A stretch of DNA of 64,000 nt, taken from assembly GCA_026826555.1 (NCBI GenBank), contig JAKSZT010054569.1:466852-530851 (forward strand), written 5' to 3'. Made by a program: the position numbers and the translations under genes. Numbering within the stretch: the stretch's first letter is position 1; the number at the start of each line of letters is the position of its first letter. The notes under the pieces were generated by a model. That model ran no database searches and had not been told where the DNA came from. It saw only the letters and a program-made list of their open reading frames with translations. Shown here piece after piece: positions 27,434 to 37,705 of this stretch. The stretch is from Tolypeutes matacus (lineage: Eukaryota > Chordata > Mammalia > Cingulata > Chlamyphoridae).

Positions 27434-28135
27434 AAAAAAAAAAAAAGAATGAGTTGAATCTATCACTGGGAATACAGCAATTAAAACAAACATACAAACA
27501 AACAAACACAGAAGAGGCTTATTGATTGGTCATAAATAGATTACGGTCTTATAGGAACTAGGAATGTATTTCTGGGTCAGGGCAGAGTTTTCTGGAACCT
27601 CACACTTCAGATTAAACTATAGTTTTGATGTGCTTTTGAGAAAACTCACACATGGAAAGAGAGTCTCCTACAATGGTGGAGGGTATGATTTGATAAGTGG
27701 ACTCTGGGTTGGAAGGGGCCTGAGCATCCTTTTCGAGGCCAGAGTGAGCTTATCTTGAACCTTACACTGCAAGGGCAGATGAACTTCTTATGGGAAAAAT
27801 CCCCCATGGAAGGAAAGGCCTGTAGGGGTCAGATAAGCGATGGAAATGTGTGAAGCACATTTAGCTGTGATGATAAAGTGGAAAACACGTGCCCTGATAA
27901 TGGGAGCAGCTTCTTTATCAGTTAGGACGACATCTGTGGCAAGTAAGAGAAAACTCAACTCAAAATGGCTTAAACAATATGGAAAATTTATTGATCACAT
28001 AACAAGAAACTTAAACAAAGTTTGGGGTGATTCCAGTGCTCATTAATCCAGCAATTCGCTGATGTTATAAAAGGACCATGTTTTAGTCTTTTCATCTTTC
28101 TGCTCTAATTAGTATATTCACCTTGCCTTCATAAT

Positions 28136-28196
28136 CACAATATGAGATGGGATATCTACACGCTGCCACAATATGAGATGGGATATCTATATGCCA
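28136..28196. repeat. 31-bp tandem duplication
   Basis: The block cacaatatgagatgggatat starts at 28,136 and again at 28,167, giving two copies of a 31-bp unit with minor changes. Confidence 0.8.
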
Positions 28197-28503
28197 ACAT
28201 CTAGAAGAAAGGATGAGGCAATCTTTCCCAGAAATTCCCAAACACACTTCCTCCCTCATGTCATTGGCAAAAGGGGGTTGACTGTTCATCTCCAAATGGA
28301 ACAAGGGAATTTAGATGATTAAGATTGATGTAGGGAGACAGTGATTTATCCCCGAGATGGGATTAGAATCACCTTTCCTAAATGGTGGATACCCAGATGA
28401 AATTGGGGTTCTGAATGCAAAAAAGAAGAGAGCTATGTGGCAGGCAACCAAGTGAATTTGCATCACCACTATTCAACTAAGCTGATTGTTGCTATTGGGC
28501 AAT

Positions 28504-28509
28504 TTATTT
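28504..28509 (-). promoter_or_regulatory. Possible ADAM28 polyadenylation signal
   Basis: Reading from the stop codon downstream on the minus strand, this is the first exact AATAAA that I found by eye, about 970 nt after TGA. A TG-richer stretch follows. A weaker ATTAAA lies near 28,811. Placement is a guess without transcript data. Confidence 0.25.
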
Positions 28510-29474
28510 CGTTGTTGAGTGACTATCTGATTACTTTTGGAAAGCTGGGTTTCCGGGTGCTTATGCAAGGTCTCCCATTTTAAAAATATTGGCAATAAAT
28601 TCAAAATTTTAAAAAATACTATGTGGCCAACCTCATTCAGGCCACATAAAATACACCTGCAGTCTAAACATGGCCTACAGACCACAAGTTTTCAACTTTG
28701 GGCTTATGCTATTAATTATTTAACTAAAACTTTCTCTACATGGAAACTGAATTTCACTTTAACCTTGTCAGTAATTAAATAATGCAAATACCAGTGATGA
28801 TAAAACATTTTTAATTAATAAGGTTTTACTCAATTGTAGAAAAACTTGAATGCCACAGCTAATAAGGATTTCCTTAATAAGATAATGTAAGGAGACATCT
28901 GATATAACACAGAGAGTGTTTACAATTTACATAATTTTCTTAATTGAGGGTTCTAATTTGACAAGCTAATGGTTAAAACAATCAAAAGGCTGCTACTCAT
29001 CTAAGGATGAATGTACAATTTTTCTCCCAACTCATCTGTATTCCTGTGATTTTTTTTTTTTTTTTTTTTGTATGCTTTTCTTTAGAGGGGGAATTAATTT
29101 CTACCAAAATGAGGAAATCAAGGTGTTCAAAATTTTTGGAAAAATATTTGTTAGTATCACGGTAAACAGAAGAGGGGAGGAGCTATAAAAGTTACTTAAT
29201 TAGTGATTTCATCTTCATAGCTGTTTCTTCAAAGTCATCTTCCCTCCCATAAGTATGGAGAATAGAAATTTTAAATTCATACAAAGATTCTCAAGGGTAT
29301 GTCTCTCTTGAAAGATTTTGTCTCATCTCTTCGAAATATTACATGAATCAAGAAATGTTAATTGTTTTGGGTATCAACAGTAAATGGTAGCATGAAGCAA
29401 GTATATTTCTCTTCAATCCAGAATGTATAGTCTTCAAAGTTGACTAACCCATCAATCTTTGCTAATCTGTTGCT

Positions 29475-29495
29475 TCAGACTTTCGGATTTGAGCC
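29475..29495 (-). CDS. ADAM28: ADAM28 last coding exon and stop codon
   Basis: 21 coding nt after the acceptor tctttttag: GSNPKV then TGA. The ending matches the human C-terminus SNPKA as remembered, in the phase needed after either preceding exon. The 3' untranslated region runs to lower coordinates; its end is not certain. Confidence 0.88.
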   Translation of the reverse strand, partial: GSNPKV

Positions 29496-30119
29496 CTAAA
29501 AAGACAAAACTCTTTAAGTGATCCACTTTTCTGAAAAACTTAGATTTCTATATTACATAAGTATGAAGTGTAAGAAACTGAAATAAATTCCCTGTAACCA
29601 CACTTCCTATTTATAGGTTAGTTGATATATCACCAGGGAAGGGGTGGAAGCAAGAAAGAGTAGGGAAGGAAGGTGAGAAAAATACCACAGAGGGATCCAA
29701 ACACCCAACCGGCTAATTTGCATAATATGGGAGCAATAGAAGAGTTATGGGATACTGGGTGATTATGCTGTGGGAGATTGACTCCATTCTCAATATTGCA
29801 CTGCACAGATTTCTGAGAAAATGAAGAATTTGGGAGTCATCAAATTTTCTAGCTAAGGCCTTCCCATCTCTCTACCCTTGGCTATTGACCAAACTCAGAA
29901 GCATTCATGCTAGCTCCTTCCCAGGATAATGCACTGGTCTTAGTAAACTTTTACCAAGGCATGGCTGGAACTTCTTTCCTTGTCACTAGGAGTGCTACAT
30001 GATTAGAATTTGGCTATGGGTCTCTTACCTTTGGTGTTGACACTGGCTTATCCTTGAAAAGAGTAGAAGGAAGTGCTTTTGTGTATTTATGCCATACTAG
30101 TCATAACAGTAAATTTAGG

Positions 30120-30420
30120 TATTAGATATGCTATGCCTTTCCAGCTTACTTCACTTTTATTTCCTTTTTGAAATCAGTCCTCATCTCTTCTTCACGCATT
30201 TAAATTCTACCCAACCATCAGAGTCCAGCTCAAATTTCAACTATTCAATCAATGGAATTTCCTCCCACTTTAGCCACTCCAATGCCATTCATTTTTACCT
30301 CACCATATTCTTATTGTTAATGTCACTCATTTTAATACAAATAATAGTTGACAATTTAAGTTCTTTGTGTATATGGTTCATTTTCCCACTGAAAATATAA
30401 AATTTCTTGAAAAAAAAAAA
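30120..30420 (+). repeat. Possible L2 fragment with A tract
   Basis: aaccatcagagtccagctca and nearby phrases resemble the L2 3' region. The A run at 30,411-30,426 may be the tail of a later insertion. It lies downstream of the ADAM28 exon at 30,982, in the last intron. Confidence 0.35.
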
Positions 30421-30981
30421 AAAAAACTTATATTTTAGCTCTTTCTCATTTACCCACATCAGAATATTAAGCAAAAAAACCCCAGTAACTCTTTGATGAG
30501 TGAATGAATTTTATTTTCTACTTCATTAGTGCCTGACTTTTATTCCAGGTTTGCCTCTCTGTGATCTATGGTCTCTATCCTGTCTCTTCTAGGAAACTGT
30601 GACTAATAATAGGCCTTGCTCTATGATAGATAAGAAAGTAAAATATCATTTATAATGAAAACTTAAATCTCCTAAAATAAGCATGAGAAATGAACCTTCA
30701 AAAGAGACAGTTTACTTCATAGAGCACAACTATTTTTCATTATTCAACAATTACATAACAGTAGTACTAATTTTCATAATAAAGGACTAATACCCACAAT
30801 AATTTATAAATAGTAAATAGGCTTTGTTTGCTCAGGTGTCCCTAGCACAAATGTGCTATGATATCTCAGATTAGCCACAGGAACCCATATTCTGATAAAG
30901 AACCCATAAATTTAGATATACTATTCTAATCGGGCACTAGATACATTTAAAAAAATCATCCAGTGACCATTTAATACTTAC

Positions 30982-31047
30982 AAGGAAAGAGGAAGATGAT
31001 ACAGATGTAGGAATCGGCGGTGGTGGAAAATCTGGTTTTGTAATTAG
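30982..31047 (-). CDS. ADAM28: ADAM28 coding exon, proline-rich tail
   Basis: 66 nt, 22 codons, phase 0 at both ends. It encodes LITKPDFPPPPIPTS then VSSSSFL. A four-proline core (PPPPIP) is a candidate SH3- or WW-domain ligand. It sits where the human tail, from memory, reads HKDTNALPPTVFKDNP, so it is strongly diverged or a different exon. Acceptor tattag, donor CTT|GTAAGT. Exon use is inferred from clean splice sites and phase. Confidence 0.75.
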
Positions 31048-31523
31048 CTAATAAAAAGACAAAGATTTTTTTAAGTTCAAGGATGGGGCCTTGAAAATGG
31101 GTGTGCTTAATGTGAAGGATTAAAACATCTTTCAAAGTAGAAAATTTATGACCTTACCCATTAGCATGTTCTAAACCTGGAATTTGGATTGTTGTTATTT
31201 AGGTGCACACATACAATTCAGAAATAAGTCCAATAGCAATTGACACATGATGGCAGCTATGAAGCAGATTGGTACTCTTCCTGTAATAAGTTTTCTGCTT
31301 CTCAACCTGGGCATTCAGGTTTAGGAGAAACATACGTCATCAGTGGAGAGCCATATATTCTCACATTCTATATTTTCAAAAAGTTTTGCAGCTGAATCTA
31401 TTTTTATATTACTATTCACAGAGATTTCAACATTCTTGTGAAGAATATTCAGGCACTGGGGGTTATATCTTTCACTAGTATTTCCTTGAGGGTGTGATAT
31501 TTAAGAGAAGTTGCTACACTCAC

Positions 31524-31589
31524 AAAAGAAGCTGGAGGTTCACTGCCTTCAACTGGTAGTTCAGACACATGGAGCTTTATCTGACTCAT
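31524..31589 (-). CDS. ADAM28: ADAM28 coding exon, cytoplasmic tail
   Basis: 66 nt, 22 codons, phase 0 at both ends. It encodes MSQIKLHVSELP then VEGSEPPASF, aligning with the human tail segment that starts MSQMKPHV and ends EPPASF. Acceptor tttttag, donor TTT|GTGAGT. Confidence 0.94.
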
Positions 31590-32092
31590 CTAAAAAGAAG
31601 AAATAATATTTTTAAATGAAATAATCAGTTTCCTAAGTACAGCGTCCAATACACAGTCCTTTAACGGCATGGGAGCTAAGGTAACACCAAGAGACAATAC
31701 TTCAAGGACCAACTTCAGCTAAAATCTCTAAGCTTACTGGACCCAACCCAGGAATCAATGGTTAACACACATTGTTGTCTCTATTGGGAACTTTGCATAC
31801 GGAATCAACCTAGAGTCAGAGAAAGAGAGATATCCAGCATTTGCCTCTCTGTTCTTTATTCTCTTTGCATTTTGTGAACTCCAACAAAGTAGTCTCTGCA
31901 TTTTAGGGAGACTCTTTCACACCTAACAAATGGTAAAGGCGAACTTCCTGAACACTGTAATTTCATAGCCCATAACCCTGATGAGGTGGACTTATAAAAC
32001 ATTTTTGGGTAGAAATGACAGGTGGCAGAATAAAAGAGTGACAGAATCACAAACCAGGGTTTATGACAAACAAAGTTCAAAACATGGTTCAC

Positions 32093-32171
32093 CTCTTGAG
32101 GTTGAACAGCTTTCACTGACTGCGGTTTCCTCTTATGTTTGTGGGGTTTGGTGACAGCAGAAGTCAGTGGC
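32093..32171 (-). CDS. ADAM28: ADAM28 coding exon, cytoplasmic tail
   Basis: 79 nt; completes the split arginine and ends at phase 0 after GAG. It encodes PLTSAVTKPHKHKRKPQSVK then AVQPQE, a basic, proline-containing stretch close to human KPQMVKAVQPQE. Acceptor cttacag, donor GAG|GTGAAC. Confidence 0.95.
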
Positions 32172-32594
32172 CTGTAAGTGTAAACATTTCATATAAACAG
32201 ACTTAGCAATTTCTTCAAAATGATGGAGAAATTCAGTTCTTTAACTTCCTTTGTCCATTGTATCATTTCTGGTCATGGAATGGGCTTTTATATGCTCCCT
32301 AGGAAATTCTTTAGCTTTGATTCCTTATTTTAGCTGCCTGCCTTGCCCTGTAATTCATAATCAAGGCCAGTGGTTTGATTTTTGATTCTCTACGGGGTCC
32401 AGATCCATAAGAATGATAGTGTTGAAATCCAGTTTTGCCTAAATTATGCCATTTCATTAATGAGTTCTTTTATTCATTTGATATTTATTAAAAACTTATT
32501 ATGAATAAATACATCAGTCTCAAAAAGTGCTAGAAAGATACTACAGTGTCAATACCATGTTGGTAAGACAACATGATCTAGGCACAACTCACTT

Positions 32595-32830
32595 TCTATC
32601 GCTTAAACTTTGTAAGATACTAAACAAGTTGTGAACTTTTGTGAGCTTCTGTTTCCATATGAGCAAAACATGATGTGCCTAACTTGCAGGACTGTTTTAA
32701 GGATTAACATATAACAGCTTTTGGATCTACAAAATGAAGTCATTGTGAAGATTAAATGAGATAATGATGTAAAAGGGCTTAGCTTAGTGTTTGGCATAAT
32801 CAACAATCAATGAATATTATATATTGCATT
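32595..32830 (+). repeat. MIR
   Basis: gagcttctgtttccatatga and gaagattaaatgagataatg with the gcttagtgtttggcataatc end match the MIR core and tail. It lies in an ADAM28 intron. Confidence 0.65.
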
Positions 32831-33105
32831 CTCATAATTAGTGTAAAAATCTTTAATGAGAGCTATTGTTGTTGTTATTATTAATCATAAATACAAAGAC
32901 CAACAGAGGAAAAATACAAACATCTTCCTGTAAAGGATTTCCTGGTAAAAGGGATCCCCAGCTTCTGGTTTCAAGAATAAAAGTAACTGCACTTATTTCT
33001 AAATATTTTAAGTGAATTGAAATTAAATTTGAGAATTTGGGTCATACTCTTGAAGATAAAATAAAATGGAAGTCAGAAAGTCCCCAAAGCAAGATAAAAG
33101 TTTAC

Positions 33106-33214
33106 CTCTGAACTTTCTTTTGCTTTCCCCTTGTGCTTTGGTGACGGATTACTATAGCAACCACCACAAATATGACTGCTAATGGGAACAGCACCCCAAC
33201 CACAATGGAGAAGT
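33106..33214 (-). CDS. ADAM28: ADAM28 coding exon, transmembrane helix
   Basis: 109 nt; completes the split histidine and ends two bases into an arginine codon (AG|G). The hydrophobic run [20 protein letters not shown] is one transmembrane segment. It is followed by a basic stop-transfer sequence, [13 protein letters not shown], placing the C-terminus in the cytoplasm. Membrane-bound and secreted ADAM28 forms are known in human; this exon marks the membrane form. Acceptor ttgcag, donor AG|GTAAAC. Confidence 0.97.
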
Positions 33215-34275
33215 CTGCAACAAAGACAAGAAGGGCTTAGTGAGGGATATGGGAAATTCACATCTGTACATCATACAAGTTCCTATTTCTTTATTCAGCA
33301 CAAATTGCATCTACCATTTCTCCAATGAAATGCATTCCCTGGAAAATCTCTCATAATCAGTGAGAGGAAAATGTATTTTAATCATATTTATTGCAACAAT
33401 ATTTAGATATTGAAGGGTTTATGGAGCAATAGATAAAGCATCATATTACTGAAAATTCTTAGAAGAGATGATGTCTGTGATAATCAGAAAATGAAGGTCT
33501 CGAGGTTGTGACAAGAGCATGGAGTAAGAAGGATGGCTGAGAAGGGAGAAACATTTTTGAAAGGCAGTTTTGGAAGGAAACAGAAAAATAAACTGAAGTC
33601 CTGAAAATATATTTTTGTTAGTAGAAGAAAAGGAGCTGGGAATGACTAAGAAAGACTTGACAGAGTCACAAGTGAGTGTTAATCCCATATTTGTTCAATA
33701 TAGGAAATATTATGGGCAGAAAAGAAGGTATGTGACCCTGAGAATTGAGGAATGATTTGAGCAAATATTACTGGGTCTATGCAATGTTTTCTCTTTTACT
33801 CACTAATCTAAGTAATGAATGTAACGTCAATCTTTTGCTCTCTCAAGTACTCATTTCTCTAAAAATCTGAAATAAAAATGAGAGTAGGAGGTATAACTTT
33901 GAAGAGCAATAAAAACAGTCACAGCTCTTTTATTACAGATATCAGCACATCAATACCTAGATTAAATTTTATATGACTATAAGATAAAATCACAAGTATG
34001 AACACACGTACATGCAGATAAATATAGATACACCAGAAAACAGAATTCTAGGTAAGACAATGACTTCAGCTCAAATATCTAATACTCTACACCCTCCATT
34101 AAAAACATCTTATCCATAAAGATCAGAGGAAAATAAAACTTTGTGGCATTTTTGTTAAATATAGTATAGATAGCCCCAGAATAAAAAAAATTGCACTGTA
34201 GTTGGAGCAACATTATAGAGGAAATAAAGAGGAACTTGGCAGTACTTCAAAAACACCCCTAATTTAAGGAGACAT

Positions 34276-34680
34276 GGTGTGGGGACACAGCACATAGCTG
34301 CCTGCATGACATAGACATAAGTTAAAGGTTAACAACCCTCCCCAGAGGGGAGAGAATGTATAGATGGTATCATAAACTATAATCTTCTGAAAGCATTAAA
34401 TGCCCTTGGTAAACATCCTTCCTATGAGCGTAGCGGAAATACCCCCAGAACCCACATGTATGCGTCCCGTGACCCTAACAGAAACTCTGTTCTCATACCC
34501 TATGGAATGTCCTTGTTCTGAAACCCTTATTTTCCTGTCTCTGAAGAGCGCTATCTTCATTCTCCTATCATATGCCATCGGAGACCTTTTCCTGTCCATA
34601 CGTCTCAATAAAGCTTATACCTGATTCAGTGCCAGGTGCACTCTTTGGTCTCGTGGCCACACCAACTTGTACCCTTCAGA
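34276..34680 (+). mobile_element. ERV LTR, probably solo
   Basis: Starts TGTGGGGACA. It carries AATAAA in gtctcaataaagcttatacc, followed by tgcactctttggtctcgtgg, a retroviral R-U5-type arrangement. It is unlike the LTR at 3,434. Boundaries are approximate and no target duplication was confirmed. Intronic in ADAM28. Confidence 0.55.
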
Positions 34681-35055
34681 AGTTGGGTAGGAACACATGG
34701 TCTGGAGGCCAGTCAGGTCATAGGACAGATGGGGAGTATTATAACTAGAAGCAGATTTGCAGTGAAGATGGAAAATTAAAGACTAAGTATAACCTCTTAT
34801 GTTTCTGATTATGACAATCTAGGAAATTTGGACCAACACTCTCATTTAAAACAAGTACAAAATTTTTGCCAAAATAAAAAATAACTACCAAAAAAATTAA
34901 AATGTAAATAAATAACTACCTAAAAGCCTGAAAGCACTACAAAAAAAAAAAAAAATTAGTGAGAAATTTCTTTGTAGAGATCAAGGCAGGGGCAGAAAAG
35001 ATTCGATATCCACATGACAAGAATTCCAGGAGGAGAGAAAAGAGGCAATGGGATC

Positions 35056-35708
35056 TATAACAGTTTGAGGCTATTTTATGAATCCCAAAAAGAAAAAGAC
35101 TTTATTCTTGATATAATCCATTCATGTGGGTGTGAGATCCTTTTGCTTGGACTACCTCAGTGAGGCGTGACTCAGGTTGAGTCTCTGCCCCCTTGTTAGG
35201 TTGTATGTAAACTCAGACACAGAGAGACACAGGAAAAGGGAGCTCTGCCATTTTTGATCCTGCCATGTGAGAGAGGATTCCAGGATCACTAGCATCCAAA
35301 GCTTAAGCATGAAGCCCCCAAGAGGCTAGACTCACGGAGCAACTCAAGGCTGAAGAGACAGGCCATATGCCTGATAGCCCACAGCTGAACCCTGGAAGAA
35401 AGCAGAGCAGTCAAGACCAGAGAGGAGGCCTATGCTTGGCTGCCCACAGCTGAGCTCTGAGAGACGGCAGGTTCTGGAGGGGAAGGCAGAGACCTCTGCA
35501 GAGATCAGCAGCCATCTTGCTTCACCACATGGCAGGACCCCAGGATCCCCAGTAGCTGACTTTGGTGAGAAAACATCTCTGCTTGAGGCCTTGGATATTT
35601 CACAGCCTCAGAACTATAAGCTTTTACCCCAAATAAAATTCCCATTATTAAAGCCAACCCATTTCTAGTACTTTGCTTTGGCAGCCCTGTGGCAAACTAA
35701 GAGAGAAT
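35056..35708 (+). mobile_element. LTR-type repeat
   Basis: About 650 bp from gtttgaggctattttatgaa through ccccaaataaaattcccatt (poly(A) signal) to ggcagccctgtggcaaacta. The layout is that of an ERVL/MaLR-like LTR. It lies only 72 bp from the EGF-encoding exon at 35,781-35,859. Confidence 0.55.
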
Positions 35709-35780
35709 CTTACATAATAGAAAATAAAAACTTGGAAGATGAGAAGGATTTTCTCAGGCTAGATGTGTAATGTTACCTAC

Positions 35781-35859
35781 GGAAGACCATTGTGGAGTCA
35801 TCGCAATCAGGAGGGGCCCATCCTTCTTTACACTGACACTGGAGCTCATGATCACAAAC
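35781..35859 (-). CDS. ADAM28: ADAM28 coding exon, EGF-like module
   Basis: 79 nt, phase 0 at the start, ending one base into a histidine codon (C|AC). It encodes VCDHELQCQCKEGWAPPDC then DDSTMVF, an EGF-like CxCxxGWxPPxC pattern next to the membrane. The working donor is C|GTAGGT. A second GT (GTAACA) lies four bases downstream but would break the frame. The 79-nt length and phases fit the next exon exactly. Confidence 0.96.
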
Positions 35860-36188
35860 CTAGGGGAGCAATCCTTCTGTTAGTTTCCCCACTAGAATCA
35901 CCACACACCCCAAGGGCTTACTCATCCATAATACTTGCCATTCTGGAAGAAGAATCATTCCTGCTCTGTGTGCAGCCTTTCATCTAGCTACATGATTCAT
36001 GAATCAGTAATACTAATTTCAGTAACGGGTTCTTGGAAGAAATTTCTCATTGACCACACTATTGTGGCGTGAGATGAATGTAATAATTCTAATCATTTAG
36101 TACTGAAAACATAACTTTAGCTTCATCACAACTGACCTAGTATTACATAAGAATCAGTAAGTTTAGGGAATCGTATTCTCAAACTTAC

Positions 36189-36269
36189 AGCGTGTCCTTT
36201 GCACTTAGCTGAGCAATTGGTTGACTTGTAGACTCTCTCTATATCCACACATTCTGCATTAATGCAAAC
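36189..36269 (-). CDS. ADAM28: ADAM28 coding exon, cysteine-rich to EGF-like
   Basis: 81 nt, 27 codons, phase 0 at both ends. It encodes [19 protein letters not shown] then SAKCKGHA, the end of the cysteine-rich domain and the first cysteines of the EGF-like module. Acceptor ctttcag, donor GCT|GTAAGT. Confidence 0.97.
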
Positions 36270-37216
36270 CTGAAAGTGATGTGAAAAACATGAAGTCGGC
36301 ATTAACAACCAGTGGCTTCATCTCTGCAAATTGTGGATCCTTTGGAATTGAGTTTTAATATTTAGTAGTCACCATTATTGTTTTCAATCTCACCTTTTCA
36401 TTAGGGAAATCAATCTTTTGGAAAAAGGAGATGGGATCTCGAAAAGTTTATAATAAGATATAAACTTAGGAAGTCTTCTTTAAATAAAGCCTTTTTCTAC
36501 TTCACTTCATTCTTCATTTGGTTGTTCCCTTAATTCATACCTTCAGTCCAATTGTTAAGACTGAAATATTTAGCACTTAGCACTAAACTAAGCATTGTAC
36601 CTGATACCCAGTGCCCGTTCCAAGGAAAAACTTATGGAAAATATATGCCAAAATCACCTCATACGCAATATTAAAATGCTTATTTATGTAAAATTAAATA
36701 GTATTGATATTGTTCTCTTTATTGTTATCAGACTATCATTTATTGAGCACCAACCAACTTTGGGGCACTAAAATTTACTACTTGTAACCACCTACTGCTA
36801 AAAAGATTTTAAGTACCTATTAAATATTATCAAGGAATGAATGCATGCCTGCATAAATGAATGGCACAATTATTGTTCCCCCACCCAGAGCTGTTCTGCT
36901 TTTATTTATTTTCTATATTTGGGCTTACTTATCTGATTTTGTTTGAATAAAATGTTTTACTGCTAAAAATAAGTTTGAGGCATCTGTTCCTAATTCAACT
37001 TGTTTTACACACATGGCAGACAGCACTATTTGCCACAGTCTCTGCTTTATTCAGATGTCGAACACTCATGTGCCTCAGGGGTGCCTGTGACCTTCCCTAA
37101 CTCTAGGGGTGAATTTCAATGAACCTACGCCATCCATGGTAATTCCCCTTCCCTTGACAGGTAATGGTTTAGGAATGAGTGGAGGATACAACTTTGGGCA
37201 ATGAAAAGCAATGCTA

Positions 37217-37599
37217 GGGAAGTGGATGTGGCTTAAGCAGTTGGGCGCCTGCCTACCATATGGAAGGTCCTGGGTTCTGTTCCTGGTGCCTCCTAAAGAA
37301 AACAAGCAAGACAGTGAGCTGACATGATGGGCTGGAGTGGCAAGCTGACACAACAAGATGATGCAACGAAGAGACACAACGAGAAAACACAGTGAGAAAT
37401 ACAACAAGCAGTAAGTGGAGGTGGCTCTAGCCAGTCGGTACCTCCCTCCCACATGGGAGGTCCCAGGTTTGGTTCCGGGTGCCTCCTAAAAAGAAAATGA
37501 GCACTCAAATAATGGACACAGAGAGCAGACAGCAAGAGCAAACAATGATGGGGCAGAAGGGAGAAATAAATAAAATAAATCTTAAAAAAAAAAAAAAAA
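37217..37599 (+). mobile_element. Dimeric DAS-SINE
   Basis: Two tRNA-like heads: 37,217 on (ggatgtggcttaagcagttg, B-box-like ggttctgttcc) and about 37,417 on (aggtggctctagccagtcgg, B-box-like ggtttggttcc), each followed by cctcctaaa. The linker has acacaacaagatgatgcaac-type repeats. It ends in an A tail. Antisense open frames across it are repeat-derived, not genes. Confidence 0.9.
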
Positions 37600-37674
37600 G
37601 TGATGTCAAAACTGTTGGGACGATGCTTCTGAGAAAGATTTCTTCACTTTAAGGAAAAGATGTGTGAAGAAAAC

Positions 37675-37705
<31 letters not shown>

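Larger units (their letters stand above)
23926..27446 (+). mobile_element. 5'-truncated L1 with 3'-transduced flank
   Basis: The L1 sequence begins abruptly at tatacatcacgaccaagttg inside ORF2 and runs through ORF2, the 3' UTR and an A-rich tail (26,264-26,372). About 1,060 bp of other sequence follow (26,373-27,433), ending in AATAAA (27,412-27,417) and, 16 nt later, an A tract (27,434-27,446). The 15-bp repeat aaaaagaatgagttg lies directly before the L1 (23,911-23,925) and after the last A tract (27,442-27,456). The bottom strand at the left junction reads TTTTT/AATA, an L1-endonuclease site. The simplest reading is one insertion carrying a 3' transduction. Confidence 0.75.
27457..29474. 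other. ADAM28 3' UTR and flank
   Basis: Includes the minus-strand 3' UTR at its right end and a poly(T) tract at 29,050-29,070. No other coding sequence is seen. Confidence 0.5.

Noticed and set aside
26264..27456. Independent processed pseudogene after the L1
   Set aside because: Its target repeat would have to start near 26,373; the matching repeat is instead at the L1's left end (23,911-23,925).
35432..35668. 78-codon open frame
   Set aside because: Falls inside the LTR-type repeat at 35,056-35,708; no domain.
37075..37541. Cysteine/leucine-rich minus-strand frames
   Set aside because: They lie wholly across a dimeric SINE; the same frame recurs in the copy at 45,182-45,430, so it is repeat-derived.
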